The position numbers were made by a program, and so were the translations under genes. Shown here piece after piece: positions 1 through 8,035 of a stretch of DNA of 64,000 bases. The notes under the pieces were generated by a model. It did not search any database, was not told the DNA's origin, and saw nothing but the letters and a program-made list of their open reading frames with translations. Source of the DNA: Salinirussus salinus (GTDB lineage Archaea; Halobacteriota; Halobacteria; Halobacteriales; Haloarculaceae); NCBI RefSeq assembly GCF_009831455.1, contig NZ_WOWO01000003.1, forward strand, positions 682,001 to 746,000. Reading direction: 5' to 3'. Numbering within the stretch: position 1 is the stretch's first letter; each line of letters opens with the position of its first letter.

Positions 1-749
1 TCTTTGAGTTCGCTTCCTGTGACTCGTTCTGCCTGGAGTTCCGCTGAGTTGACGGCGTCGATGACCTCGTTGCAGCGGCTGTCCAGTTCCTCTGTCAACG
101 GTTTCTCGCCGGTTCCTTCGTCGGTGAGCTGTAGGAAGTCCGGGAGCAGGGTATCGGCGTTTTTCTCTGCGTAGATCTTGATGTAGTGGGTGGTGTAGGA
201 CAGGTCTTGCTCGGTGAACTCCCGGCACCGCAGCATATACTCGTGGCGGAGGTCATCCCGGATGTCGCCGGGTTCATCCAGTTTCTGGATGTAGTCGTCT
301 AGATCCAGGTGGTTCTGCCGGGAGACAACGTGGACAGGATAGTTCACCGTGTCCAGAAGACGGCGGTACAGGTTGTGTAGCGCCTTTCTCTCGTCCTCGG
401 TCTTCATATCGAGATTGGTCGGTGTGACCTTGACGTAGGCCGCAGCTCTGTCGTCACTCATTCGGATGACCTTGGTAAACGGGGTCGCGTTGTCCTCGAA
501 GTCGATCTTCTTTCGGTGAGTCCTGTATCTGACCAGGTTGTACAGCAGGGTGTCCAGGTGCTGGCCGTACACGGTGAGCCAGTACCAGGCCCCTCCAAGT
601 ACTGCGGCGAGGATGAAGCCGGGTATGGAGGGTGCGAAGATGTACACCAGTCCTGAAGGGGTCAGTAACCGGAGCAGGTCTTTCACTGTGAACTGGCCGA
701 AGAACTTGGTGGAGACCTCCAGTTTACCGGGGAAGCGGATTCCGGTCAA
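1..749 (-). CDS. PrgI/VirB4-like type IV secretion protein, N-terminal part (C-terminus beyond window)
   Basis: About 249 codons are visible and the frame stays open to the window edge. I chose a TTG start at 749-747 because it overlaps the TGA of the upstream gene (ATTGA), the usual coupling in this cluster. Residues 1-75 resemble PrgI/TcpE proteins: an N-terminal segment with FFGQFTVKDLLRLL, then two close membrane segments. After a basic stretch, the region holding DDRAAAYVKVTPTNLDMKT and VNYPVHVVSRQNHLDLDDYI matches the N-terminal domain of VirB4 ATPases. The Walker motifs would lie outside the window. Together with the VirB6-like and VirB2-like genes upstream, this points to a conjugation apparatus. 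The PrgI-VirB4 fusion is inferred from sequence pattern and was not tested by search. Confidence 0.72.
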   Translation of the reverse strand, partial: MTGIRFPGKLEVSTKFFGQFTVKDLLRLLTPSGLVYIFAPSIPGFILAAVLGGAWYWLTVYGQHLDTLLYNLVRYRTHRKKIDFEDNATPFTKVIRMSDDRAAAYVKVTPTNLDMKTEDERKALHNLYRRLLDTVNYPVHVVSRQNHLDLDDYIQKLDEPGDIRDDLRHEYMLRCREFTEQDLSYTTHYIKIYAEKNADTLLPDFLQLTDEGTGEKPLTEELDSRCNEVIDAVNSAELQAERVTGSELK

Positions 750-1843
750 TCGTCGTCACCTCCGAAGTCGAATTTCTTGCTTCCCGTGGATGCGCGGCGT
801 TTCCTCCGGTTTTCACGTAGCCGCTGCTTCTGATCCTCGTCCAGCATTTTAGCGAACTCGCCTTCTCTGTCGTCGCTGGAGTTCATCCGCTTCTTCACGC
901 CACTGGAGGCGGCGTAGCTCAGTCCGACTGCGGCCTGTGAAGCGTCCCAGATTTGTTTTGACACCAACAGGATCATAACGGGAAACGAAACGCCGAGAAT
1001 CCAGTTCGATACTCCCTGGAAGACGGTGTTTCCCTGTCCGCTGAAGAGTGCGAAGGAGAACTTCAGCACCAGCATGTCCAGTGGTGCGATCAGGAGTGCG
1101 GCGAACCATCCGGCTATGAACGTGTCTGCGTATCGTTTGACTCGTGGCAGGCTCCAGCCCAGTGCCAGTAATGGGGAGATGGCGGCGACGAACAGGATGT
1201 AGACGTTCCTGATGTAGAACAGGATGGCAATTGCCAGTAGCAGGATGGCCTGGATAACGTAGGCCAGGACAAGTCCTGTGGAAAGACCCAGTCTTTGCTG
1301 GAACGTGGTTTCGAAGAGCTGTGGTTCGAAGGCGGTGGTCAGTGCGCGTGTGAACTCAATGCTGAGCTGAAGCAAGGGCAGGGAGACAGTGGCGAAGATC
1401 AGTGCAACGACGACTCGTGGAAGGATCTGCCGGACCTCACGGTAACTGACGCCGAGAATCGGGCCGACCATATGGAGTATACCGGCCACAATGAACGCGA
1501 GGGTGGACAGCAGGAATGTCACCAGCAGTACGTCGCTGTGAACGTCTTCTACTGCAGGGTTCCCGTCGACAGAAGGAGTGGCGGTGAGCATCCGGATAAC
1601 GGACGCCCACAACGCTTCACCTAGCTCAATGAATGGCTGGAACAGGACTGACTGAAGAATCTCTGTAAGCGACTTTCCCTCCGTGAAATCCTCTAGGGTC
1701 TCGATTAGTTCACCGAGGAATCCGGTTTGCCGTTCTTCCTCTGTTTCGTGGTCTGCTGCGGCCGGAGCGACGAAGACCGTGCTGAGGACCAACAGGGTCA
1801 ACGCCGCGGCTACGAGTTTTCCCCAGTTCATTTTTTCAGGCAC
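746..1843 (-). CDS. VirB6/TrbL-like polytopic membrane protein of a type IV secretion system
   Basis: 365 residues. The order is an N-terminal signal peptide ending near VAPAAADHE, a short soluble part, six or so hydrophobic segments between about residues 95 and 310, and a charged cytoplasmic tail ending GGDDD. This is the layout of VirB6/TrbL inner-membrane channel proteins, though the sequence family is not diagnostic. It overlaps the VirB2-like gene upstream by eight bases and the PrgI/VirB4 gene downstream by four, so the three are probably co-translated. Likely role: membrane channel for DNA or protein export during conjugation. Another polytopic conjugation protein remains possible. 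Confidence 0.68.
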   Translation of the reverse strand: MPEKMNWGKLVAAALTLLVLSTVFVAPAAADHETEEERQTGFLGELIETLEDFTEGKSLTEILQSVLFQPFIELGEALWASVIRMLTATPSVDGNPAVEDVHSDVLLVTFLLSTLAFIVAGILHMVGPILGVSYREVRQILPRVVVALIFATVSLPLLQLSIEFTRALTTAFEPQLFETTFQQRLGLSTGLVLAYVIQAILLLAIAILFYIRNVYILFVAAISPLLALGWSLPRVKRYADTFIAGWFAALLIAPLDMLVLKFSFALFSGQGNTVFQGVSNWILGVSFPVMILLVSKQIWDASQAAVGLSYAASSGVKKRMNSSDDREGEFAKMLDEDQKQRLRENRRKRRASTGSKKFDFGGDDD

Positions 1844-2201
1844 AGATGTTCGCCCCCAGTTGAGCGACGAGGTACGAGGTGATCATATTCGCAGACAGGA
1901 GCAGGATAGCCCCGATCAACCCGTTCTTAGCTATCTTCTTTCCCAGGCGCGTGTAGTCCTGTCCCGGCAGGATCAGGCAGATACCGGCGACCACGAACGT
2001 CAACGTGGCAAGGCCGACACCTGCCAGGAACGCCAGCTCCGTGATCGAGTTCAGGAAGTCGAACAACGGCACCAGTCCATCCGAGGGTTCACAGGGAAGC
2101 TGATCCGTTGCGTTCTGTGCTGCGGCTGGTTGTATCAGTGCGGTACTGGTCAAGCCGAAGACCCAGAGTTTTAGGGTCTTCCGCGGGAGTTTTGCGAACA
2201 T
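1836..2201 (-). CDS. VirB2/TrbC-like pilin subunit candidate
   Basis: 121 residues. An N-terminal signal peptide (cleavage likely after PAAAQ) precedes a short loop with a Cys and two hydrophobic segments (about 50-75 and 88-115) joined by a basic turn containing YTRLGKKIAKNG. This two-helix hairpin after a signal is the hallmark of VirB2/TrbC pilins, and the position just before a VirB6-like gene supports it. There are two cysteines, one near residue 37 and one at the next-to-last residue, which could form a disulfide. It is the first gene of the minus-strand conjugation operon; its promoter must lie in 2202-2277, which it shares with a divergent gene. Confidence 0.66.
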   Translation of the reverse strand: MFAKLPRKTLKLWVFGLTSTALIQPAAAQNATDQLPCEPSDGLVPLFDFLNSITELAFLAGVGLATLTFVVAGICLILPGQDYTRLGKKIAKNGLIGAILLLSANMITSYLVAQLGANICA

Positions 2202-2277
2202 TACAGGTTTGACCGAGGTTGGAAATGGTGTTATTGAATGCAGGAAAATTTCCTAGTAAAGAGTTCAGGAAAACAAC

Positions 2278-3276
2278 ATGAGCAATGACAAAGTAATCGC
2301 CTACGCAGTAGAGATACGGGAGTATCGAAACCAGGCCAGTGTGATAACGCCGGGAAAGTATCTCGAAATCCCTCTTCCTGAAGAAGTAACTGATTTTGAA
2401 GATGTGGAGATAGGTGAGAAATCCTTCTACGCTCATCTGGAGAGGGCCGAGGACTTCTCGTATCTGAGATATACGCCGGAAGACGACGGTTCACGGCACC
2501 ACCTGACGTTAAAAGAGAAGAGCGGCAGTGATCCATCTCTCGCGGTTAGTCTTCCTGCAGAGTTTGCAGTTACGAATGATCGGAGTCCTTTCCAGGGGAT
2601 GCAGCACGGTGACCGGGTGAATATCGAGATACGTGAAGAGGAAAATGAGATAAGGGTCTACACGCCAGAAGACTTCCCTCACCGGGTGAGACAGTTATCC
2701 GAGGAAGGGACTCTGACAGACTTCGATACACCTGTTATCGCACCCTTACTGGCGACGGGAGACGGGTTTTCAGATTTAACCGTTTCAGCCGATGCACCAA
2801 GCCAGAAGTTCGAGATAGTACCCTTCGACGGTCAGCATAAGGGGTTCGTGGAAGTTGCAGAAGAATACCCGATATTCCGCTCTCGGACACAGCAAGGTTT
2901 CCGAGGTGGTCCTAAACCACTGAATATTGTGAAAGACAAATACGGGATCCCGACTGTTGAGGCAGATATCACGGTGAAGTGGGCACCCGAGGCAGCGCCG
3001 AGTATGGGGGGTGGTGGAGACGTGATCTACACTAAGAAGGATTCTTCCTCCGCTAAAGTTGAGCTTCAGGAGAAAGGATCCTACTCCGTATTAGCCGAAA
3101 AAGATGGTGACCACGGTGGTATGTGGCTGGCCCCTGATCCAAATCTAGCTATGACCGACCCGATCAGAGAATCCTGGAGTGCATTTCTCTACGACGACGA
3201 TGAAGAGTGGGAAGCGCCGAAGATCTACATACCAGTGAACGTGGGAGAAGAGAAAGGTCATTGGCCGCAGCGTTAA
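2278..3276 (+). CDS. Hypothetical protein with possible AbrB-like repeats
   Basis: 332 residues, acidic, no signal peptide or membrane segment. It is divergent from the conjugation operon with only 76 bases between, so it may be its regulator. Two stretches look alike: residues 22-68 (PGKYLEIPLPEE ... YTPEDD) and about 90-130 (SLPAEFA ... GDRVNIEIREEENE ... YTPEDF). Both recall the swapped-hairpin AbrB fold, where a Pro-acidic strand is followed by GD.V.I.....EI. The middle and C-terminal parts show no motif I recognise; a glycine-rich patch lies near residue 243. The function is unknown; DNA binding is only a guess from the fold pattern and position. Confidence 0.6.
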   Translation: MSNDKVIAYAVEIREYRNQASVITPGKYLEIPLPEEVTDFEDVEIGEKSFYAHLERAEDFSYLRYTPEDDGSRHHLTLKEKSGSDPSLAVSLPAEFAVTNDRSPFQGMQHGDRVNIEIREEENEIRVYTPEDFPHRVRQLSEEGTLTDFDTPVIAPLLATGDGFSDLTVSADAPSQKFEIVPFDGQHKGFVEVAEEYPIFRSRTQQGFRGGPKPLNIVKDKYGIPTVEADITVKWAPEAAPSMGGGGDVIYTKKDSSSAKVELQEKGSYSVLAEKDGDHGGMWLAPDPNLAMTDPIRESWSAFLYDDDEEWEAPKIYIPVNVGEEKGHWPQR

Positions 3277-3441
3277 CTGGGATCATTTCGTCTTCTGGAA
3301 TACATCAATAGACAAAACAAAGTGAGTGGTGTCGAGAGTTTCCAGTAGCCCTGAGAGATTCTGATGCCGCCTACCGCTGCGGTAAAGAGCCAGAGTTTCT
3401 TGTTGATGTCCACACAGACTCGATATTGGTTTTCAATTAAT

Positions 3442-3957
3442 TTAGTTGATGTCTCCTATTTCGGCTTCCAATCCGTGTTCCTCTAATGCGCCGACGATCC
3501 TTTCTGCATATTCTTGGGCATCTTCCATATCGTACGGGTTCTGAGTTTCTGCCGTGCTGATCTCCCAGTGATCGTTCGGTTGCTCTGGAACGTACCGGAT
3601 CCCAACTCCGAATGCTGGGAGTTCCTCGTTTGCCCACTCCGGCTGTGTCATTGGTTCGTCTATTTCTACTATGCCCTTTAGGTTCCTGTAGACGAGTGAC
3701 CCAGGATCTCTTTCCCCGAGTATTGCTTCACGGAATTCGTCGCCGCCGATGTAGAAGAAAAATCGGTTATCAGAATCCAGTTCTTCGAGAGTCTTGTCGA
3801 AGGCTTGTTGTGGTGTATTGCCACTTCCTGTTACTGCTTCCGCTGTAGCGTTGGAGAATATTTCTCCTTGATATGCTAGTACATCGTATCCTGCGTCTTC
3901 GAGTGCTTCTGCACCTGTTTCAAGCTGGTCTACGAACTCTTCACGAAACCCGGTCAT
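3442..3957 (-). CDS. Hypothetical acidic protein
   Basis: 171 residues, soluble, strongly acidic, start ATG at 3957. No family recognised. The sequence alternates predicted helices (residues 1-25, 45-60, 145-165) with strands (FFFYIGGDEF, GIVEID, GVGIRYVPE), suggesting a compact alpha/beta domain. It stands alone on the minus strand, divergent from the HTH gene that follows, with an AT-rich gap between them that can hold both promoters. I can give no function. Confidence 0.55.
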   Translation of the reverse strand: MTGFREEFVDQLETGAEALEDAGYDVLAYQGEIFSNATAEAVTGSGNTPQQAFDKTLEELDSDNRFFFYIGGDEFREAILGERDPGSLVYRNLKGIVEIDEPMTQPEWANEELPAFGVGIRYVPEQPNDHWEISTAETQNPYDMEDAQEYAERIVGALEEHGLEAEIGDIN

Positions 3958-3992
3958 ATACTACTACAAAATAACAAATATTTTATAATTAA

Positions 3993-4385
3993 TTGAACTG
4001 TTGGAATATAAGGTGGACTGAGATTTCAGAAGATGTCGAGTACGGGTTTGAGAATATCGACGAGGTAGCCTCTCTGATGAAGGCTTTTGACAAGCCTGAG
4101 AAGATCAAGGCGTATGATCTGCTGTCACAAGGATACCTGAGAGAGGAGATTGTAGACGAGCTGGATGTGAGCGAATCGACGTTCTACAACTACAGAGATG
4201 CCTTCAAACAGAATGGTTGGATAGACAGACGTGGCAACCTTACCGAGGAAGGCGAGTTCGTCTACGATCAGCTTCAGAGTCTTGACGAGGAGTACGGCCA
4301 GTTCCTGTACCAGCAGGCCGTAGATCAACTCGGTATTGATGAAGAAGACCTGGACTCGATAGAGGATGTAGAACTACCGGAATAA
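3993..4385 (+). CDS. Winged-helix DNA-binding protein
   Basis: 130 residues from the first start; an internal ATG at 4077 (MKAFDKPEKIK) is an equally likely start. Residues about 40-80 form a helix-turn-helix: KAYDLLSQGYLREEIVDELD, then a recognition helix with SESTFYNYRDAFKQNGW and a wing containing RRGNLTEEGE. The C-terminal tail is acidic and helical. Such small winged-helix proteins usually regulate a nearby promoter; the nearest candidates are the DUF932 gene downstream and the divergent gene at 3442-3957. No ligand-binding domain is visible. Confidence 0.65.
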   Translation: MNCWNIRWTEISEDVEYGFENIDEVASLMKAFDKPEKIKAYDLLSQGYLREEIVDELDVSESTFYNYRDAFKQNGWIDRRGNLTEEGEFVYDQLQSLDEEYGQFLYQQAVDQLGIDEEDLDSIEDVELPE

Positions 4386-4502
4386 CCATTCTCAGCACTC
4401 GTTTTTTCTATTGTATCCACCTTTCCTTATTCATCCGAAACTTGGTGTGTGGCTTGAATAGTAGCGTTTCGGTCACCTGTTTTCCTCTAAGGTGATTGAA
4501 CG

Positions 4503-5495
4503 ATTCAAGGCGAGACCTACACTTTCGACGATTTGGACGAGCTTTACGAAACCGCAGAAACACTGCCGGAGGTGGATCGGCACGATGTCTACGCCCATCA
4601 CACTGGGGAGGATGACTGGGAGGAGGTGCCGTACCGGGACAGTTTGTGGACTGACGACGGCAGAGCCACGGGTGTTGTTTCCAGCAGCGATGATTTCTAC
4701 AACATCATTCAGTACGGGGATATCCTGGAGACGGTTGGAGACGCGGTGGACAGGCACGAGGATGTGGAGCCACGCGGCCAGGTCTCGGTGTCTCCTACTG
4801 CGCACAAGATGAGTGCGAAAATAGATTTTGACGGTGCAACGGTGTACGCTGCTGAGGATGATCCTATCGACCTTGGTTTACAGGTTCGGAGCGGCCACAG
4901 TGGTTTCCACGGTTTGAAGTATGACGTGGGTGCGGAGCGCCAGGTATGCAGTAACGGGATGACCGCTTTCATCTCCGAACTGGGTTTTGACCAGACCCAC
5001 AGTGAGCCGTTCCAGCCCGGTCTAGCTTACAACGCTGTTGATGCTGTGATCGAGTCGCCGGCGGAGATCGAGCACCGGCTGGCTCAGGCTCAGAACCGGG
5101 AGTTGATGAATCAGGATGAGGCCCTTTTGGTGTTGATGGATACAGGGATCGACCGGTATCTGGAGAACCCTGTACCTGATCTATTGAATGCGATGCACGA
5201 TGAGGTGGAGGATCCGGAGTCTCCGACGCTCTGGGAGACGTACAACACGGCTACACGCGCGTTGACTCATTACACGCAGGATGTGCCGGATTATGAACTG
5301 GCGCAAGGGTTTGAGCAGGCTGCCCAGCTTCTGGAGAGCGGTGGTAACGATGTTCCGGAGCCTGAGAACCTTGGTCGTTCAGCGGTCTACAATCGGTCGC
5401 GTGATTTGATCGAGCAGGGTGATTCGGAGCCTTACTGGCCGGACGAGGAAAACGCGCTTAGAGAATTGATGGAGGAGCACGAGCTCGAAGCTTGA
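4503..5495 (+). CDS. DUF932 (plasmid/phage accessory) protein
   Basis: 330 residues if read from ATT at 4503; 320 from TTG at 4533. A strong Shine-Dalgarno sequence GGTGAT (4491-4496) lies six bases before the ATT, whereas the TTG has none at the right distance, so the ATT start is preferred (see findings). The central part, with VSVSPTAHKMSAKIDFDG and the pair GLKYDVGAERQVCSNGMTAF, matches DUF932, found on plasmids and phages, where the VCSNG motif is typical. The biochemical role is unknown; an anti-restriction or DNA-metabolism role has been guessed for such genes. It opens a run of three plus-strand genes with similar start regions. Confidence 0.7.
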   Translation: MQGETYTFDDLDELYETAETLPEVDRHDVYAHHTGEDDWEEVPYRDSLWTDDGRATGVVSSSDDFYNIIQYGDILETVGDAVDRHEDVEPRGQVSVSPTAHKMSAKIDFDGATVYAAEDDPIDLGLQVRSGHSGFHGLKYDVGAERQVCSNGMTAFISELGFDQTHSEPFQPGLAYNAVDAVIESPAEIEHRLAQAQNRELMNQDEALLVLMDTGIDRYLENPVPDLLNAMHDEVEDPESPTLWETYNTATRALTHYTQDVPDYELAQGFEQAAQLLESGGNDVPEPENLGRSAVYNRSRDLIEQGDSEPYWPDEENALRELMEEHELEA

Positions 5496-5586
5496 ACCAG
5501 GAGGTAGAGAACAATGCTGCGACGAATGAGGTCTGAAGGACGAGAAGATGATGAAAACCGGAAGAGGGCGGTGAAGGTGACGTACA

Positions 5587-5916
5587 ATTACTGATTACGA
5601 CGAGGAAGAGCCTATCGCGGAGTGGGAGGCCGCGTTTCTCCCGGACTGGGAGTGGGAAGCCTACGACAAGGTCGAGGAAGACGACGACGTCTACTTCGGC
5701 CGTGTCCGCTCCCCCAACACCTACGGAGAATGGGAGTACGGCTACTTCAGCCAGGAACAACTCGAAAAAGCCGGTGCGTACCGTACTGATCTAGATCCGG
5801 AGGAGGACGCACCCTTGTACCCTGACGGTGGGGAGGTTGAGGACGTCGTCGGGATCTTTGAAACCGAGTTAGAGGCGTTGCTCGAAGAAGGTGATGAACG
5901 ATACAAAGAGACGTAG
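5587..5916 (+). CDS. DUF2958-like small protein with no AUG/GUG/UUG start
   Basis: 109 residues read from ATT at 5587 to TAG at 5914-5916. The frame is closed by TGA at 5578-5580, and between them there are only CGT and ACA codons before the ATT, so no AUG, GUG or UUG start exists ahead of the conserved part. A Shine-Dalgarno GGTGAC (5576-5581) sits five bases upstream of the ATT. The sequence EWEAAFLPDWEWEAYDKV, DDVYFGRV, then EYGYFSQEQLEK resembles DUF2958, often encoded beside DUF932 genes on plasmids. The alternative is a frameshifted pseudogene whose first codons lie in another frame. Overlaps the next gene. Confidence 0.55.
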   Translation: MTDYDEEEPIAEWEAAFLPDWEWEAYDKVEEDDDVYFGRVRSPNTYGEWEYGYFSQEQLEKAGAYRTDLDPEEDAPLYPDGGEVEDVVGIFETELEALLEEGDERYKET

Positions 5917-6359
5917 ACGAATTGATCGAAGAGTACGTGGAGGAGAAACGGTTCGTGGAGGAGGATAAGCCGTACTGGATGAACCTTACCGGTGGCACCT
6001 CTTTCTCCGGGCCTCTCCGCTTCGAACTGGAGAACTACTTCCCTGACGCACATTACAGACAGGCGATTGACCAGGCCTTCGAAGAAGAAGCCGAGGAAGA
6101 GATTCTACCGGACGGAGGAAGCAGGACGCAGTACTACTGGAGCGGAGACGAAGGAGTCGTCTACCACACCGAATCTGGCGACGACCTCGTCGACCCATTC
6201 TTCGGCTCCGTAGAGGAAGCAGAACAGTACCTGGAGAACCTGGCTGACCGCCACGGCAAGGAACAGTACACGGGAATGGTGCTGCGAAAATCCGGGAACA
6301 GGAAAGTCGAGGAAGCGACAGAGGTACTGACCGAGCAAAGCGGGCTCACGGATTGGTGA
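5901..6359 (+). CDS. Hypothetical acidic protein in the DUF932 cluster
   Basis: 152 residues from ATA at 5901, or 145 from TTG at 5922. GGTGAT at 5890-5895 is five bases from the ATA, repeating the pattern of the two preceding genes; the TTG lacks a ribosome site. The protein begins IQRDVDELIEEYVEEKRF and is rich in Glu/Asp and Tyr, with a stretch GGSRTQYYWSGDEGVVYHT near the middle that looks like a beta hairpin. No family recognised. It overlaps the DUF2958-like gene by 16 bases, so the two are translationally coupled. Probably an accessory gene of the mobile element. Confidence 0.55.
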   Translation: MQRDVDELIEEYVEEKRFVEEDKPYWMNLTGGTSFSGPLRFELENYFPDAHYRQAIDQAFEEEAEEEILPDGGSRTQYYWSGDEGVVYHTESGDDLVDPFFGSVEEAEQYLENLADRHGKEQYTGMVLRKSGNRKVEEATEVLTEQSGLTDW

Positions 6360-6394
6360 TTCCCAGATCGATATCTCAGACAACGCCCTGAACT

Positions 6395-6410
6395 GGAGGT
6401 GGTGGCCTCC
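6395..6410. terminator. GC-rich hairpin after the DUF932 cluster
   Basis: GGAGG, a six-base loop, then CCTCC, extendable by two pairs with a G-U. It lies 36 bases after the last stop of the cluster and before the hsdM promoter. No T-run follows, so its role in termination is uncertain. Confidence 0.3.
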
Positions 6411-6429
6411 GGCTCAACGCAACCATTAA

Positions 6430-6451
6430 CAGTGTTTCCTTAGCAACACTG
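6430..6451. promoter_or_regulatory. Inverted repeat directly upstream of hsdM
   Basis: CAGTGTT (6430-6436) and AACACTG (6445-6451) form a perfect seven-base dyad with an eight-base spacer, ending three bases before the hsdM ATG. A site here would cover the transcription start of a leaderless mRNA, so it is a good operator candidate for controlling the restriction operon. Confidence 0.5.
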
Positions 6452-6454
6452 TGT

Positions 6455-8035
6455 ATGGCTATCGCGGGAAATTCTAACGGCGAACTTGAAAAGAAACTCT
6501 GGGAAACCGCCGAAAAACTACGTGGCCCTGTCGACCCTTCTGAATACAAGGATTTCGCTCTTGGCCTCCTGTTCCTGAAGAATATGTCTGACTCTTTCGA
6601 GGCCCGTAGACAGGAACTCGAAGAGAAGACCCACGACGAAGATTCTCGATACTATACTGAGGACGAGAAGGAACGCGAATACATACTAACCCACAAAGAC
6701 GAATACAAAAGAGAGAACGTATTCTACCTTCCTGAAGAGGCCCGCTGGCAATACTTCGTTGACAACGCCACAGACCCACAGATTGGGAAAAAGATCGACG
6801 ATGCAATGCGGGCAATCGAAGATGAAAACCCGCGCCTCAAAGGGATTCTTCCGAAGGGCTATTCTCGCTCTTCTATAGCCAGTAACGGTTCTGACGCACT
6901 TGAAGGCCTGATCAATTTGTTTGCAGACGTCAATTTGGAAGCGGAGAATGGCAATCAGGATGAGGATATCTTCGGCCGTATCTACGAATACTTTATTAAG
7001 CAGTTCGCTATGAAGGGCGGACAAAAGGGGGGTGAATTCTACACGCCGAAGAGCGTTGTTGAGCTGATGGTTGAAATCTTGGAGCCCTATGAAGGTCGAA
7101 TATTCGACCCATTCAGCGGCTCAGGCGGAATGTTCGTACAGAGCCAGAAATTCATCGAAAGCCACGGGGGAGACACCGACAAAATCTCCATCTACGGTCA
7201 AGAGGTCAAGGAAAGCACCTTACAGATCTCTAAGATGAACCTTTATCTCCGAGGGCTTGACGGGAACATCAAACAAGGAGATAGCATCCTCAATGATCAG
7301 CACAAAGGTCTAGAAGCGGACTATATCATCACGAATCCTCCATTCAATATGAGCGAGTGGGGCAGGGATTCAATCGCAGACGATGATCCCCGTTTCAAAT
7401 ACGGGATGCCGCCATCTAGCAACGCCAACTATGCCTTCATACAGCATATGATTCACCATCTCAACGATACTGGGATGGCAGCCACAGTTATGGCTAACGG
7501 GGCAATGTCTACTCAGAGTAAAGACGGGGAAATTCGAGAAGGAATTATTGAAGATGATCTGTTAGACGCTGTAATCGCCCTCCCGAAGGAACTGTTCTAT
7601 ACTACAAGTATTCCTGCTTGTATATTCATTTTGAGTAAAGGGAAAGAAAAAGACAAATACAGAGATAGAACAGACGAGACTCTATTTGTTGATGCAAGAG
7701 ATCTGTACACGAGTATAAATCGGACTCAAAACACACTTGAAGAAAAACATATAAAGAAAATTACCAGGAAGATCCGAGCCTACAGAGGTGAAGAGGATGC
7801 AGATGAATATTCAGATGAGAAGGGTTTCTGCAAAGTAGCGGAAACTGATGATATCAGAGACAACCGGTATATCATAACCCCGGGAAGGTATGTCGGCGTA
7901 AAAGAGCAAGAAGGCGATGACGAGCCGTTTGAAGTCAAGATGGAGAGACTTTCTGCCGATCTCAGGGAGAGTCTACAAAAGTCAAATGAGCTGCAAGATA
8001 ATATTGAGAAGAATTTGGAGGTGCTTGGATTTTGA
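6455..8035 (+). CDS. hsdM: Type I restriction-modification system methyltransferase subunit
   Basis: 526 residues, the normal HsdM length. It transfers a methyl group from S-adenosylmethionine to adenine N6 at the site chosen by HsdS. Residues 1-150 are the helical HsdM N-terminal domain (LWETAEKLRGPVDPSEYKDF). The catalytic domain has the AdoMet-binding motif FDPFSGSGGMFV near residue 215 and the adenine-methylase motif NPPF near 295. The sequence KGGEFYTPKSVVELMVEILE is the usual HsdM signature before the AdoMet site. The stop overlaps the hsdS start by four bases. An inverted repeat just upstream of the ATG may control the operon. Confident assignment. Confidence 0.96.
   Translation: MAIAGNSNGELEKKLWETAEKLRGPVDPSEYKDFALGLLFLKNMSDSFEARRQELEEKTHDEDSRYYTEDEKEREYILTHKDEYKRENVFYLPEEARWQYFVDNATDPQIGKKIDDAMRAIEDENPRLKGILPKGYSRSSIASNGSDALEGLINLFADVNLEAENGNQDEDIFGRIYEYFIKQFAMKGGQKGGEFYTPKSVVELMVEILEPYEGRIFDPFSGSGGMFVQSQKFIESHGGDTDKISIYGQEVKESTLQISKMNLYLRGLDGNIKQGDSILNDQHKGLEADYIITNPPFNMSEWGRDSIADDDPRFKYGMPPSSNANYAFIQHMIHHLNDTGMAATVMANGAMSTQSKDGEIREGIIEDDLLDAVIALPKELFYTTSIPACIFILSKGKEKDKYRDRTDETLFVDARDLYTSINRTQNTLEEKHIKKITRKIRAYRGEEDADEYSDEKGFCKVAETDDIRDNRYIITPGRYVGVKEQEGDDEPFEVKMERLSADLRESLQKSNELQDNIEKNLEVLGF

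Noticed and set aside
5571-5594. Short GTG frame as start of the DUF2958-like gene
   Set aside because: It stops after seven codons in another frame; a frameshift would be needed.
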